DNA of 64,000 bases from Paracoccus zeaxanthinifaciens ATCC 21588. Lineage in GTDB: Bacteria > Pseudomonadota > Alphaproteobacteria > Rhodobacterales > Rhodobacteraceae. Where the stretch lies: the NCBI RefSeq assembly GCF_000420145.1, contig NZ_ATUJ01000006.1:110258-174257 (forward strand). The letters run 5' to 3'. Shown one piece after another: positions 27,039 through 36,082 of the stretch (the stretch's first letter is position 1; the number at the start of each line of letters is the position of its first letter). The position numbers and the translations under genes are program-made. The notes below the pieces were generated by a model. It had not been told where the DNA came from. It searched no databases and saw nothing but the letters and a program-made list of their open reading frames with translations.

Positions 27039-27662
27039 ATGAAGGACGCCTATTCCCTGATCCTGACCGCCATCGAGGGCGGGACATATCGCCCCGGCGA
27101 CCGGCTGGTCGAATCCGAACTGGCCGAGCGGTTCGGCGTCAGCCGCACCCCCGTGCGCGAGGCCCTCCAGCGGCTGGAGACGCAGGCCATGCTGGTCCGC
27201 GACGGGCGCAGCCTGATCGTCGCCTCGCTGGACCACAACCAGCTGGCCGAACTCTATACCGTCCGTGCGGAGCTGGAGGCGCTGGCAGGCCGCCTGGCCG
27301 CCCGCCACGCCACCCCGGAAGAGGTGCGCGTGCTGGCCCAGATGGTCGAGGAGGACCGCGCCAACAAGCACGACCCCGAGGCGCTGGCCCGCGCGAACAA
27401 GCGGTTCCACCGCCAGATCCACCTGGCATCCCACAACCGCTACCTGGTGCAGCAGCTTGACCTCGTGCACCGGACCATGGCGCTGATGGCGCGCACCTCG
27501 CTTGCCGCCGAGGGGCGCAGCGAGACCGCGCTGGCCGAACATGCCAGCATCGTCGATGCCATCGCGGCGGGCGACGGCAAGGCCGCCGACGAGGCGCTGC
27601 GCCAGCACATCTCGATGGCATGGGAAACGCGGCTGAAGCTGGAGGCCAAGGCCGGTGGCTGA
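27039..27662 (+). CDS. GntR-family regulator, FCD type
   Basis: 207 residues with an N-terminal winged helix (ESELAERFGVSRTPVREALQRLE, about 26-48) and a C-terminal all-helical FCD ligand domain. Candidate metal-binding His residues lie in KRFHRQIHLASHN and QHISMAWETR. The frame is open far upstream, but MKDAYSLILTAIEGG is the family start. The 3' end overlaps alkA by 8 nt, so regulator and glycosylase are co-expressed. The ligand is unknown. Confidence 0.85.
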   Translation: MKDAYSLILTAIEGGTYRPGDRLVESELAERFGVSRTPVREALQRLETQAMLVRDGRSLIVASLDHNQLAELYTVRAELEALAGRLAARHATPEEVRVLAQMVEEDRANKHDPEALARANKRFHRQIHLASHNRYLVQQLDLVHRTMALMARTSLAAEGRSETALAEHASIVDAIAAGDGKAADEALRQHISMAWETRLKLEAKAGG

Positions 27663-28287
27663 GCCGGTCCTGATCGCGGGCCCCGAGGATGTCGCGGCGG
27701 GTGCGGCACATCTGGCGCGGGTCTGCCCCGTCTGGGCGGGCGTCCTGCCGGAACTGGGCGAATTGCCGCTGCGGCGTCGCGACGACGGCTTTCCGGCCAT
27801 CGCGCAGGCGGTGATCGGGCAGCAGATTTCCATCGCGGCGGCAGGGGCGATCTGGGCGCGGCTGGACGCTGCCGGAATGACCGAGGAAGCCACCCTGCGC
27901 ATGGCGACCGAGGACGAGCTGCGCGCGCTCGGCCTGTCGCGACCCAAGGCGCGGTACCTCAAGGGCATCGCCGATGCGGGGATCGACTGGATCGCGCTGC
28001 GCGAAATGCCCGACGACCGGGCCATCGCCACGCTGACGGCGCTGCCGGGCATCGGCGTCTGGACGGCCGAGATCTATCTGATGTTCGCGCTTGGGCGGCC
28101 CGACGTTCTGGCGGCGGGCGACCTGGCCCTGCAGGAGGCCGCGCGCGTGATGTACGACCTGCCCGAACGCCCCACGCCCGCAGCGCTGCGCAGACTGGCC
28201 GAACCCTGGGCGCCCTGGCGTGCGGTTGCGGCACGCGGGCTCTGGGCCTATTACCGCCACGCGAAAGGCCGCGAGGGAGTGACATGA
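27655..28287 (+). CDS. alkA: DNA-3-methyladenine glycosylase II
   Basis: HhH-GPD base-excision glycosylase that removes alkylated bases. It is 210 residues and starts at GTG behind GGAGG, inside the end of gntR. The helix-hairpin-helix and active site are in LPGIGVWTAEIYLMFALG followed by AAGDLALQEA, whose Asp is catalytic. AVIGQQISIAAAG is also conserved. It lacks the extra N-terminal domain of E. coli AlkA. Its stop overlaps the next gene's ATG. Confidence 0.88.
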   Translation: MAEPVLIAGPEDVAAGAAHLARVCPVWAGVLPELGELPLRRRDDGFPAIAQAVIGQQISIAAAGAIWARLDAAGMTEEATLRMATEDELRALGLSRPKARYLKGIADAGIDWIALREMPDDRAIATLTALPGIGVWTAEIYLMFALGRPDVLAAGDLALQEAARVMYDLPERPTPAALRRLAEPWAPWRAVAARGLWAYYRHAKGREGVT

Positions 28288-28940
28288 CCGCCACGCTGAC
28301 ATCCGCCCGCAAGGGTCCCGAAACCGCGAAATCCGTCGTGATCTTCCTGCACGGCTATGGCGCCGACGGGAACGACCTGCTGGGCCTGGCCGATCCGCTG
28401 GCCCCGCATCTGCCGGACACGGCCTTCTATGCGCCGAACGCGCCCGAGCCCTGCAAGGGCAATCCGATGGGCTTCCAGTGGTTCCCGATCCCCTGGCTGG
28501 ACGGATCCTCCGAGGAGGCCGCGAAATCCAGCATGGCCGTATCGGTGCGCATGCTGGACGCCTTCATCGACAAGGTGCTGGCCGACGAGGGGCTGCCCCC
28601 CGAGGCGCTGGCGCTGGTGGGCTTTTCCCAGGGGACGATGATGTCGCTGCACGTGGCCCCGCGCCGCGATACGCAGATCGCGGGCGTCGTCGGCTTCTCG
28701 GGTCGGCTGCTGGCCCCCGAGGCGCTGCAGGCCGAGGCGAAGACCAAGCCGCCGGTCGTGCTGATCCATGGCGACCAGGACGACGTGGTGCCCTTCGACG
28801 ACATGGGCATCGCGGCGCAGGCGCTGCAGCAGGCGGGCTTCACCGTCTATGGCCACGTGATGGAGGGCACCGGCCACGGCATCGCGCCGGACGGGCTGTC
28901 GGTTGCACTGGGCTTCCTGAACCAGCACCTGCCGGAATAG
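28284..28940 (+). CDS. Alpha/beta hydrolase, carboxylesterase/phospholipase type
   Basis: Serine hydrolase of the YpfH-like carboxylesterase family, 218 residues. The oxyanion region is FLHGYGADGNDL near residue 18, the nucleophile elbow is GFSQGTMM near residue 113, the acid is in IHGDQDDVVPF, and the His is in EGTGHGIAPDG. The ATG overlaps the alkA stop, making gntR-alkA-esterase one transcript. The natural ester is unknown, and a link to DNA repair is not obvious. Confidence 0.85.
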   Translation: MTATLTSARKGPETAKSVVIFLHGYGADGNDLLGLADPLAPHLPDTAFYAPNAPEPCKGNPMGFQWFPIPWLDGSSEEAAKSSMAVSVRMLDAFIDKVLADEGLPPEALALVGFSQGTMMSLHVAPRRDTQIAGVVGFSGRLLAPEALQAEAKTKPPVVLIHGDQDDVVPFDDMGIAAQALQQAGFTVYGHVMEGTGHGIAPDGLSVALGFLNQHLPE

Positions 28941-28977
28941 ACTAAAGGGGGCTGTCGGCCCATGCGGGTCGGCGGTG

Positions 28978-29001
28978 GCGGCTGCCCCTGCGGGCAGCCG
29001 C
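28978..29001 (+). terminator. Hairpin downstream of the gntR-alkA-esterase operon
   Basis: A perfect 10-bp stem (GCGGCTGCCC with GGGCAGCCGC) with a 4-nt loop lies 38 nt after the esterase stop. No T run follows, so termination strength is uncertain. Confidence 0.5.
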
Positions 29002-29182
29002 GGGCGCACCCTGCCCGCAGCTTTTGCATCCCGCCGTCATGCTGCTGTCACGGCGTGCTTGTATCGCTTGGCCTGCGTCCCGCACATGCAGGGGCTTGCC
29101 AGATACCTGACGCGATATATAGTCGAGTTGACAGATGAGACGGGCGCCCCGGTCAAGCCATCGGGGCAGACGGGAAGGCACC

Positions 29183-29782
29183 ATGCTGGACGACCATCAT
29201 CACACCGATTTCCGGACCCAGTTCGTTCGCGAACCGGCCAACCTGAAGCATTACCCTGCGCTGGTGCTGAACGCGGATTACCGCCCGCTCAGCTACTATC
29301 CGCTGTCGCTGTGGCCCTGGCAGGAGGCGATCAAGGCCGTCTTCCTGGACCGCGTGATGATCATCGCGGAATACGAGCAGGAGGTGCGAAGTCAGCGCCA
29401 GGCGTTCCGCATCCCCTCGGTGGTCGTGCTGAGAGATTTCGTCCGTCCCCAGAAGCGCGTGGCATTCACGCGCTTCAATCTTTTCCTGCGGGACGAATTC
29501 TGCTGCCAGTATTGCGGCGCGAAGGGCGATCTGACCTTCGACCACGTCGTGCCCCGTTCTCGCGGTGGCGTCACAAGCTGGGAGAACGTCGTCGCGGCCT
29601 GTTCGCCCTGCAACCTGCGCAAGGCCAACCGGTCGCTGCGCCATTCCGGCCTGTCGCTGCAAAGGAAGCCGCGCCAGCCCACGTCCGAGGAAATGCACTC
29701 GGTCGGGCGGCGCTTTCCGCCGAACCACCTGCATGAAAGCTGGATGGACTACCTGTACTGGGATGCCGAACTGGAGAGCTGA
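29183..29782 (+). CDS. HNH endonuclease family protein
   Basis: 199 residues. The C-terminal half is an HNH nuclease domain with zinc-binding CCQYCG and CSPCNLRKANR and the core FDHVVPRSRGG followed by SWENVV. The N-terminal half (ALVLNADYRPLSYYPLSLWPW) is conserved in housekeeping alphaproteobacterial members. The ATG is preceded by GGGAAGG; the frame is open upstream but without a better start. The target is unknown, and this looks like a core protein rather than a phage or intron enzyme. Confidence 0.85.
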   Translation: MLDDHHHTDFRTQFVREPANLKHYPALVLNADYRPLSYYPLSLWPWQEAIKAVFLDRVMIIAEYEQEVRSQRQAFRIPSVVVLRDFVRPQKRVAFTRFNLFLRDEFCCQYCGAKGDLTFDHVVPRSRGGVTSWENVVAACSPCNLRKANRSLRHSGLSLQRKPRQPTSEEMHSVGRRFPPNHLHESWMDYLYWDAELES

Positions 29783-29786
29783 GGGA

Positions 29787-29960
29787 TCAGCCCTTCGGGT
29801 CGTGATGGTTCCGCCAGCCCAGATGCGCGCACAGCGCGGCGCTGAGCGCAAGCACCAGGAAGGCCACCGGGGGCACACCTGCCGCAAGTCCGGCCCACAG
29901 CGTCACGGCGGCGCCAAGGATCACGGCGGTCAGCAGCATCAGGAAATGGGGCAACGGCAT
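29787..29960 (-). CDS. Small membrane protein, 57 residues
   Basis: Begins MPLPHFLMLLTAVILGAAVT and has two hydrophobic segments (about residues 5-24 and 27-47) and a short polar end HHDPKG. A strong purine-rich ribosome-binding site (AGGAGAGGAG) lies upstream of the ATG, the best sign that it is a real gene. The frame is open far upstream over dapA, but that part is a shadow. Function unknown. It converges with the HNH gene, 4 nt apart. Confidence 0.7.
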   Translation of the reverse strand: MPLPHFLMLLTAVILGAAVTLWAGLAAGVPPVAFLVLALSAALCAHLGWRNHHDPKG

Positions 29961-30057
29961 GGAACACTCCTCTCCTTGCCACCAATATGGGACCGGGACA
30001 GGGAATTGAAAAGTGCACCTTCGTATAGCGGGCGATTTTCCGCGGCGAATGCGAAGC

Positions 30058-30084
30058 GCCCGCGCAGCCTGACGGCGCGCGGGC
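30058..30084 (-). terminator. Candidate terminator of dapA
   Basis: GCCCGCGC and GCGCGGGC form an 8-bp stem with an 11-nt loop, 11 nt beyond the dapA stop on the minus strand. No clear T run. Confidence 0.4.
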
Positions 30085-30094
30085 AAGTCGGGCC

Positions 30095-30970
30095 TCAGAT
30101 CAGGCCGGCATGTTCCAGGGCCGCATCGATCAGGTGACGGGTCGGCTCGCTCAGCGGGGTCAGCGGCAGGCGCACGCGCTCGTTGCAGATGCCCAGGCGC
30201 GACATGGCATATTTCGCGCCGACCAGGCCCGGCTCGACGAAAATCGCGACATGCAGCGGCATCAGCAGGTCCTGGTAACGCAGCGCCTCGGCATAGTCGC
30301 CGCGCAGCGTCGCCTCCTGGAACTTCGCGCAGAGGCCCGGAGCCACGTTCGCGGTCACGCTGATGCAGCCGACCCCGCCATGCGCGTTGAACCCGAGCGC
30401 GGTCGCATCCTCGCCCGAGAGCTGGACGAAATCGGTGCCGCAGGTCATGCGCTGGCTGCTGACGCGTTCCAGCTTGCCGGTCGCGTCCTTGACCCCGATG
30501 ATCGAGGGGATGCGCGCCAGCACGCCCATCGTCTCGGGGGACATGTCGATGACCGAGCGGCCGGGGATGTTGTAGATGACGATGGGCAGGTCGCAGGCCT
30601 CGGCCAGGGCCTCGTAATGGGCGATCAGGCCCGCCTGCGTCGGCTTGTTGTAATAGGGCGTGACGACCAGCGCCGCATCGGCCCCCACCTCTTGCGAGAA
30701 GCGCAGAAGGCCGATCGCCTCGCGGGTGCTGTTGGACCCGGCGCCCGCGATGACCGGGATGCGGCCCGCCGCGCTGCGCACGACCTCTTCGACGACGAGG
30801 CGGTGTTCCTCGTGGGTCAGGGTCGGGCTTTCGCCGGTGGTGCCGACCGGCACGATGCCGTGGCTGCCCTGTTCGACATGCCATTCGACAAGTTTCTTGA
30901 GCGTGTCCAGATCCAGCTCGCCGTCCTGGGTGAACGGCGTGACGAGGGCTGGCAAAGACCCTTTGAACAT
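30095..30970 (-). CDS. dapA: 4-hydroxy-tetrahydrodipicolinate synthase
   Basis: First committed step of lysine and meso-diaminopimelate synthesis, condensing pyruvate with aspartate semialdehyde. It is 291 residues. The start [13 protein letters not shown] is the family one, and the frame open to 31318 beyond it is ignored. Conserved GTTGESPTL, the active-site Tyr in VIYNIPGRS and the Schiff-base Lys in IIGVKDATG are all present. It is divergent from the lytic transglycosylase gene. Confidence 0.95.
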   Translation of the reverse strand: MFKGSLPALVTPFTQDGELDLDTLKKLVEWHVEQGSHGIVPVGTTGESPTLTHEEHRLVVEEVVRSAAGRIPVIAGAGSNSTREAIGLLRFSQEVGADAALVVTPYYNKPTQAGLIAHYEALAEACDLPIVIYNIPGRSVIDMSPETMGVLARIPSIIGVKDATGKLERVSSQRMTCGTDFVQLSGEDATALGFNAHGGVGCISVTANVAPGLCAKFQEATLRGDYAEALRYQDLLMPLHVAIFVEPGLVGAKYAMSRLGICNERVRLPLTPLSEPTRHLIDAALEHAGLI

Positions 30971-31106
30971 GACACGCTCCTTGATGATTGCGTCCCCCGA
31001 TGCGGGGGCATGAGATGGGATTCCGCCGCCTTCACTATCCCCGTGCGCCGGACTTGCCAAGGATGTGAATTGCGCAAGCGTGCTTTGACGGCGACACAGG
31101 GCGGTG

Positions 31107-33179
31107 ATGCGACTTCTGCGTGACATGATGCTTGCGGGGATGCTGGGCGTCCTGCCCCTGTCCGCCCCCGTCCGGGCCGAGGAACCGGGCGCGATGGCGC
31201 TGGCGCTGGCCGCCGCCGACGTGTCGGACTGGGTGACCGCCCGGTCCGCCGCCGAACGCGCGGGGCCGCTGGCGCAGGCGCTGGTCGGATGGCAGGCCCT
31301 GCAGGAGGGGCACGGCAAGTTCGCCGATTACGCGGCCTTCGTGCGCGATCACGGCGACTGGCCGGGCATGGCGCGCATCAGGCGCAACGGCGATGCGCTG
31401 CTGCGGCCCGGCCTGGACCCCGACGACCTGCGCGCCTGGTTCGCGGATCACGAGCCCACCAGCCTTGCCGCCGTCGAGGCCCTGTCCGAGACGCTGTCGA
31501 CCCGCAAGGCCCGCGAGGCGCGGATCCGCTTCTTCCTGACCCGCGAGATGCCCGCCGCGGACGAGGCTCGTCTTCTGGCGGCCCAAGGCGCGGTGCTGAC
31601 GCCGCTGATCCCCGACCGCATCGCCGCAAGGCTGGACGCACGCGACTGGGCGGGGGCCGAACGCCTGCTGGACCGCCTGCCCGAAGAGGAACGCGGCCTG
31701 CACGCCGCGCGCATCGCGCTGCAGGCGGGGCGTGCGGGGGTGGACGACCTGATCCTGGCCCTGCCCGAGGATCTGCGCGCCGATCCCGGCCTGACGATGG
31801 ACCGCTTCCTGTGGCGCGTGCGGGCCAAGCTGCATGACGGCGCGCAGGACCTGATGCTGGCGGCCTCGACCGGCACGGACGCCCTGCGCGACCCCGAGGT
31901 CTGGGCACAGATGCGCGTCGATTACGCCCGCCTTGCCATGCGCAACGGCGACTGGCAGCGCGCGCTGGACTTGGCCGCGCCGCATTACCTGCCCCCCGAG
32001 AACCGGCATTATTCGGACCTCGAATGGCTGGCGGGCTTTGCCGCGCTGAAGGTCGATCGCGCCGACCTGGCGCTGAAGCATTTCCTGCATCTGGAAACCG
32101 TGGTCGGCAGCGCGATAAGCAAGTCGCGCGCCCATTACTGGCAGGCCCGCGCGCACCGGGCGCTTGGCGACGACCGCGCCGCGCGTGCCGCATTCGAGGC
32201 CGCGGCCGAACATCCCGGCGTCTATTACGGCCAGCTGGCGATGGCCGAACTGGCCCGCCCCATGCCCGCCGAATACGCGGTGCCGGGGGCGGCGCTGGAC
32301 AGCCTGCCCGACTGGCGCGGGTCCGACCTGCGCGCCGATCCGGTCTTCCGCGCGGGCATGTGGCTGATGGCCACCGGCCGCCGGGATGAGGCGCAGCGCT
32401 TCTTCCTGCACCTTGCCCAATCGGCCACCCCCGAGGACATCGCCCGCATGTCGCGCCTGATGTACGAGGCGGGCACCCCCTGGCACGGGCTGCGGCTGGC
32501 CAAGCAGTCGGCCAACCAGGGCGTCATCTGGCCCGCCGCGCAATTCCCGCTGACCGGCCTCGAATCCGAGGATCTGGGCCCGCCGCCCGAGCTGGTCATG
32601 GCCATCGCGCGGCAGGAATCCGAATTCAACCACACCGCCGCCAGCCATGTCGGCGCGCAGGGCCTCATGCAGCTGATGCCGGGCACGGCCGAACAGATGG
32701 CCGCGCAGACCGGCCTGCCCTACGACCTGCCGCGCCTGTCGCGGGACGCGGCCTACAACGCGCGGCTGGGCTCGGCCTATCTGACGGGGCTGTCGGACCG
32801 GTTCGGGCCGTCGGTCGCGCTGATCGCGTCGGGCTACAATGCCGGGCCGGGGCGGCCGATCCGCTGGCTGGACCAGTTCGGCGACCTGCGCGACGATGCC
32901 GACCCGGTGGACTGGGTCGAGCTGATCCCCTTCGACGAGACGCGCAACTATGTCATGCGTGTGGCCGAGGCGCTGCCCGTCTATCGTTCGCGCATCCACG
33001 GCAGGCCCGCGCCCGTCGTCACGCGGTGGGACCTGTCGGGCGGCGGGCAGAAACCCCTGCCCCCGCAGCGCCTGACGCTGGCCCTGTCCAAACCGCCCGT
33101 GCCCAAGCCCCTGACGATCGGGCCGCCGCTGCCCTCTAGGTGGATCTGGCCGCTGACTGTCGCTGACGATAGAGGGTGA
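31107..33179 (+). CDS. Soluble lytic murein transglycosylase
   Basis: Slt-type periplasmic enzyme cleaving glycan strands of peptidoglycan, 690 residues. The signal peptide covers about residues 1-24 (ending APVRAEE), followed by a long helical superhelix domain. The C-terminal SLT domain is near residues 495-640, with catalytic Glu in [11 protein letters not shown] and the motif [17 protein letters not shown] lies directly before the ATG. Its last 44 nt overlap the convergent EamA gene. Confidence 0.92.
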   Translation: MRLLRDMMLAGMLGVLPLSAPVRAEEPGAMALALAAADVSDWVTARSAAERAGPLAQALVGWQALQEGHGKFADYAAFVRDHGDWPGMARIRRNGDALLRPGLDPDDLRAWFADHEPTSLAAVEALSETLSTRKAREARIRFFLTREMPAADEARLLAAQGAVLTPLIPDRIAARLDARDWAGAERLLDRLPEEERGLHAARIALQAGRAGVDDLILALPEDLRADPGLTMDRFLWRVRAKLHDGAQDLMLAASTGTDALRDPEVWAQMRVDYARLAMRNGDWQRALDLAAPHYLPPENRHYSDLEWLAGFAALKVDRADLALKHFLHLETVVGSAISKSRAHYWQARAHRALGDDRAARAAFEAAAEHPGVYYGQLAMAELARPMPAEYAVPGAALDSLPDWRGSDLRADPVFRAGMWLMATGRRDEAQRFFLHLAQSATPEDIARMSRLMYEAGTPWHGLRLAKQSANQGVIWPAAQFPLTGLESEDLGPPPELVMAIARQESEFNHTAASHVGAQGLMQLMPGTAEQMAAQTGLPYDLPRLSRDAAYNARLGSAYLTGLSDRFGPSVALIASGYNAGPGRPIRWLDQFGDLRDDADPVDWVELIPFDETRNYVMRVAEALPVYRSRIHGRPAPVVTRWDLSGGGQKPLPPQRLTLALSKPPVPKPLTIGPPLPSRWIWPLTVADDRG

Positions 33180-34098
33180 ACAGGCCCGCCCCGACGACGA
33201 TCGCGCCGCCGATGACGACATTGCTGCGCAGCACCTCGCCAAACAGGGTGACGCCGATCAGGCTGACCCAGACCAGCTGGGTATAGGCGAAGGGCTGAAG
33301 GGCCGATGCCTCGGCCAACTCGTAGGCCCGGATCATCAGGTAATGCGAGGTCATCCCGCAGACGCACAGGCATCCCAGCCAGATCCAGTCGCCCGGCGCC
33401 AGCAGCTGCCATTCCCAGATGCCGACCAGCGTGATGGCGACCGCGCCCGCCGTGCCGGTCCAGAAGAAGCTGACCGAGGCCGGATCGTCGCGCGACACGT
33501 GCCGCGTCAGCAGGCCATAGATCGCGAACAGCAGCGCGGCCAGCGCGGGCAGCAGGGCCGCGGGCGTCATCACGCCCCCGCCGGGCTGCAGGATGAACAG
33601 GATGCCCGCGAAGCCGATGCCGATGGCGGTCCAGCGACGCCAGCCGACCTTCTCGCCCAGGATCGGGCCAGACAGCGCGGCGATCATCAGCGGATAGACG
33701 GCGAAGACGGCATGGGTCTCGATCAGGCCCAGCCGCACGAAGGCCTCGATCATCACCAGCACCTCGGCGGCCAGCAGGACGCCGCGGGCGATCTGGGTGA
33801 CGGGGCGGCGGGTGCGCAGGGCGCGGCGGATGCCGCCGGGCTGGCGGGCGGTCAGCGCGATCACGAAGGCCGCGAAGACCCAATATCGCAGCATGACGAT
33901 CAGCTCGGGCGGATAGGCGCTGCCCAGCACCCGCGAGAACGCGTCCTGCAGCGCGAAGATGAAGCTGACCGCGCACATCAGGAAGATGGCGAAGCCCGTC
34001 CGGTCGCCCGTGCCGGTGGTCCGGGGCGGGATCGGCGGCGGCGCGGATGCGGCGGCGGCCGATGCGGCATAGGGCTGCTGGTCGGGTTCACGGGACAT
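33136..34098 (-). CDS. EamA/DMT-superfamily permease
   Basis: Inner-membrane transporter with ten predicted helices in two EamA repeats, 320 residues. A Pro/Ala-rich cytoplasmic N-terminus (about 1-30) precedes the first span. The start MSREPDQQPYAAS is the first ATG of the frame. Substrate unknown; relatives export amino acids or metabolites. The 3' end overlaps the transglycosylase gene by 44 nt on the opposite strand. Confidence 0.82.
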   Translation of the reverse strand: MSREPDQQPYAASAAAASAPPPIPPRTTGTGDRTGFAIFLMCAVSFIFALQDAFSRVLGSAYPPELIVMLRYWVFAAFVIALTARQPGGIRRALRTRRPVTQIARGVLLAAEVLVMIEAFVRLGLIETHAVFAVYPLMIAALSGPILGEKVGWRRWTAIGIGFAGILFILQPGGGVMTPAALLPALAALLFAIYGLLTRHVSRDDPASVSFFWTGTAGAVAITLVGIWEWQLLAPGDWIWLGCLCVCGMTSHYLMIRAYELAEASALQPFAYTQLVWVSLIGVTLFGEVLRSNVVIGGAIVVGAGLFTLYRQRQSAARST

Positions 34099-34155
34099 GG
34101 GACACCTCTGCTTGCCCCCTGCTGCTGCGCCCTTGCGCGGCGCGGGTCAAGGCAA

Positions 34156-34184
34156 GGCCGCCTTGCACATGGTGCAAGGCGGCC
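34156..34184. terminator. Strong hairpin downstream of suhB
   Basis: A perfect 13-bp stem (GGCCGCCTTGCAC with GTGCAAGGCGGCC) with a 3-nt loop lies between the suhB stop and the start of the EamA gene, both on the minus strand. It most likely ends suhB transcription, although the T run is imperfect. Confidence 0.65.
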
Positions 34185-34214
34185 CGATCGTGCCCCAGAT
34201 GCAATGGCCGCGGC

Positions 34215-35003
34215 TCAGTCGCGCGCGCGGACGATCTTGGCGAAAGGCTCCATCAGCTGGGGGTTCGCGGCGATCAGGCGGCCCGATTCCAGCGGATCGT
34301 CATTCTCGCGGATGCCGTGGACGAAGCCGCCGGCCTCGCGCACCATCAGGATGCCCGCCGCGACGTCCCAGGACTTCACGCCGCGTTCCCAATAGCCGTC
34401 GAAGCGGCCCGCCGCGACATAGGCCAGGTCCAGCGCGGCAGCACCGAAGCGGCGCACGCCAGCGGTCACCGGCATCAGCTGCGCCAGGTCCTGCAGCGTG
34501 GCGGGCAGCGGCCCGTTGCCCGCGAAGGGGATGCCCGTCGCAAAGACCGATTCCGCAAGGCGCGTCCGGCCCGACACGCGCAGGCGCTGGTCGTTCATGA
34601 AGGCGCCCGCGCCCTTCTCGGCGGTGAACAGCTCGTCCTTGGCGGCGTCGAAGATGACGGCCGCGACGATGTCGCCCTTGTGTTCCAGCGCGATGCTGAC
34701 GGCCCAGTGCGGCAGGCCGTGCAGGAAGTTCGTGGTCCCGTCCAGCGGGTCCACGATCCAGCGGCGGGTGGGGTCGTCGCCCGCTTCCTCGCCGGTCTCC
34801 TCGCCCAGCCAGCCATAGCTGGGGCGCGCGCCGCGCAGTTCTTCCTTGATGATCCGCTCGGCCTCGCGGTCGGCGCGCGACACGAAGTCGCCCGCGCCCT
34901 TGATGCTGACCTGGAGGTTCTCGACCTCGCGGAAGTCCTTGACCAGGCTGCGACCCGCCTTGCGGGCGGCCTTGATCATGATGTTGAGATTGGCGCTTGC
35001 CAT
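34215..35003 (-). CDS. suhB: Inositol-1-monophosphatase SuhB
   Basis: Mg-dependent phosphatase of the IMPase fold; SuhB also acts in rRNA antitermination in E. coli. It is 262 residues and begins MASANLNIMIKAARKAG. Metal ligands are in GEETGEE, WIVDPLDGTTNFLHG and SWDVAAGILMVREAGG. The frame is open beyond the ATG, up to 35210, but the family start is at 35003. Whether the catalytic or regulatory role dominates here cannot be told. Confidence 0.93.
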   Translation of the reverse strand: MASANLNIMIKAARKAGRSLVKDFREVENLQVSIKGAGDFVSRADREAERIIKEELRGARPSYGWLGEETGEEAGDDPTRRWIVDPLDGTTNFLHGLPHWAVSIALEHKGDIVAAVIFDAAKDELFTAEKGAGAFMNDQRLRVSGRTRLAESVFATGIPFAGNGPLPATLQDLAQLMPVTAGVRRFGAAALDLAYVAAGRFDGYWERGVKSWDVAAGILMVREAGGFVHGIRENDDPLESGRLIAANPQLMEPFAKIVRARD

Positions 35004-35076
35004 CTTGTACCTCGGGGAATCTGGGGGTTGCCCGCGTCTTAGGCGAGCGCGGGGCGAATGTGAAGCGAAAGGCGCC

Positions 35077-35991
35077 CTAGCCCGCCGATCCGCGCAGCAT
35101 CCGCAGGGGTTCGGTGCGCGAAAGTCGCAACACATGGGCCATGTAGGGCTGGCGCAGGTCGTCCTCGCGCACGGCGGCGAACAGGCGGCGGCGCAATCCG
35201 CCCTGTCCAAGGGGCAGCAGCGCCAGTTCGGGATTGGCGGCCTCTCGGCGCAGGACCCAGTCCGGCATGACCGCGATCCCGCGCCCCGATGCGACCAGCA
35301 TCAGCGCCACGGCGGTCAGCTCGACATGGCGCGTCTGGGACGGCTCGATGCCTGCAGGTGTCAGGAACTGGCTGAAGACGTCCAGCCGCGCCCGGTCCAT
35401 CGGATAGGTGATGAGCGTCTCGCGCGCCAGGTCCTCGGGTTCGGCAAAGCCCTTGGCGGCCAGCGGATGCGAGGCGGGCACGACCATCGTGGGGGCATAG
35501 TCGAACAGCGGCTGGAAGACGACGCCCGGCAGATCCTCGGGGTCCGACGATATGACCAGGTCCACCTCTTCGCGGACCAGCGCGGGCAGCGCGCCGAAGG
35601 CCAGGCGCTGGCGGATGTCCACGTCCACATCGGGCCAGGCGCGGCGGAAGATGTCCAGCACCGGCAGCAGCCAGTCGAAACAGGCATGGCATTCCATCGC
35701 GATATGCAGCCGCCCGACGCGCCCGGCCTCGACGCCCTTGAACTCGGCCTCGGTCGCGGCGACCAGCGGCAGGACCTGTTCGGCCAGCCGCAACAGGCGC
35801 ATCCCGGCCGCGGACAGGCGCATGGGCTTGGCGCGGCGGACGAACAGCTCGACCCCGGCCTGCTCCTCCAACGCCTTGATCTGGTGGGACAATGCGGATT
35901 GCGTGATGTTCAGCACCTCGGCCGCGCGGGCCAGGCCGCCCTGACGGTGGACGGCATCGACGGTGCGAAGGTGGCGAAGCTCCAGATGCAT
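35077..35991 (-). CDS. metR: LysR-family methionine regulator MetR
   Basis: Homocysteine-responsive activator of methionine genes, 304 residues. The N-terminal winged helix has GGLARAAEVLNITQSALSHQIKALEEQ, about residues 18-44, and the substrate-binding domain follows. MECHACFDWLLPVL is typical of MetR. It is divergent from metF, its usual target, across a 91-nt gap that contains two TGAA-N5-CTCA sites. Confidence 0.92.
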   Translation of the reverse strand: MHLELRHLRTVDAVHRQGGLARAAEVLNITQSALSHQIKALEEQAGVELFVRRAKPMRLSAAGMRLLRLAEQVLPLVAATEAEFKGVEAGRVGRLHIAMECHACFDWLLPVLDIFRRAWPDVDVDIRQRLAFGALPALVREEVDLVISSDPEDLPGVVFQPLFDYAPTMVVPASHPLAAKGFAEPEDLARETLITYPMDRARLDVFSQFLTPAGIEPSQTRHVELTAVALMLVASGRGIAVMPDWVLRREAANPELALLPLGQGGLRRRLFAAVREDDLRQPYMAHVLRLSRTEPLRMLRGSAG

Positions 35992-35993
35992 GA

Positions 35994-36037
35994 TGAATGA
36001 AACTCAGCTTGATCTTGAGGATTATGAATTTGTCTCA
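35994..36037. promoter_or_regulatory. Two MetR-box-like sites between metR and metF
   Basis: TGAATGAAACTCA (35994-36006) and TGAATTTGTCTCA (36025-36037) both read TGAA-N5-CTCA, one base from the enterobacterial MetR box TGAA-N5-TTCA, and are spaced 31 bp apart, close to three helical turns. The first begins 3 nt from the metR start codon, fitting autorepression together with metF activation. Confidence 0.6.
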
Positions 36038-36082
36038 CTGATACGCGCATGGCACAAGCGATGCCAACAGAAAGGAACCACC

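Noticed and set aside
29128..29160. A promoter at TTGACA upstream of the HNH gene
   Set aside because: No acceptable -10 lies 16-19 nt downstream; the nearby TATATA is upstream of it and too close to any -35.
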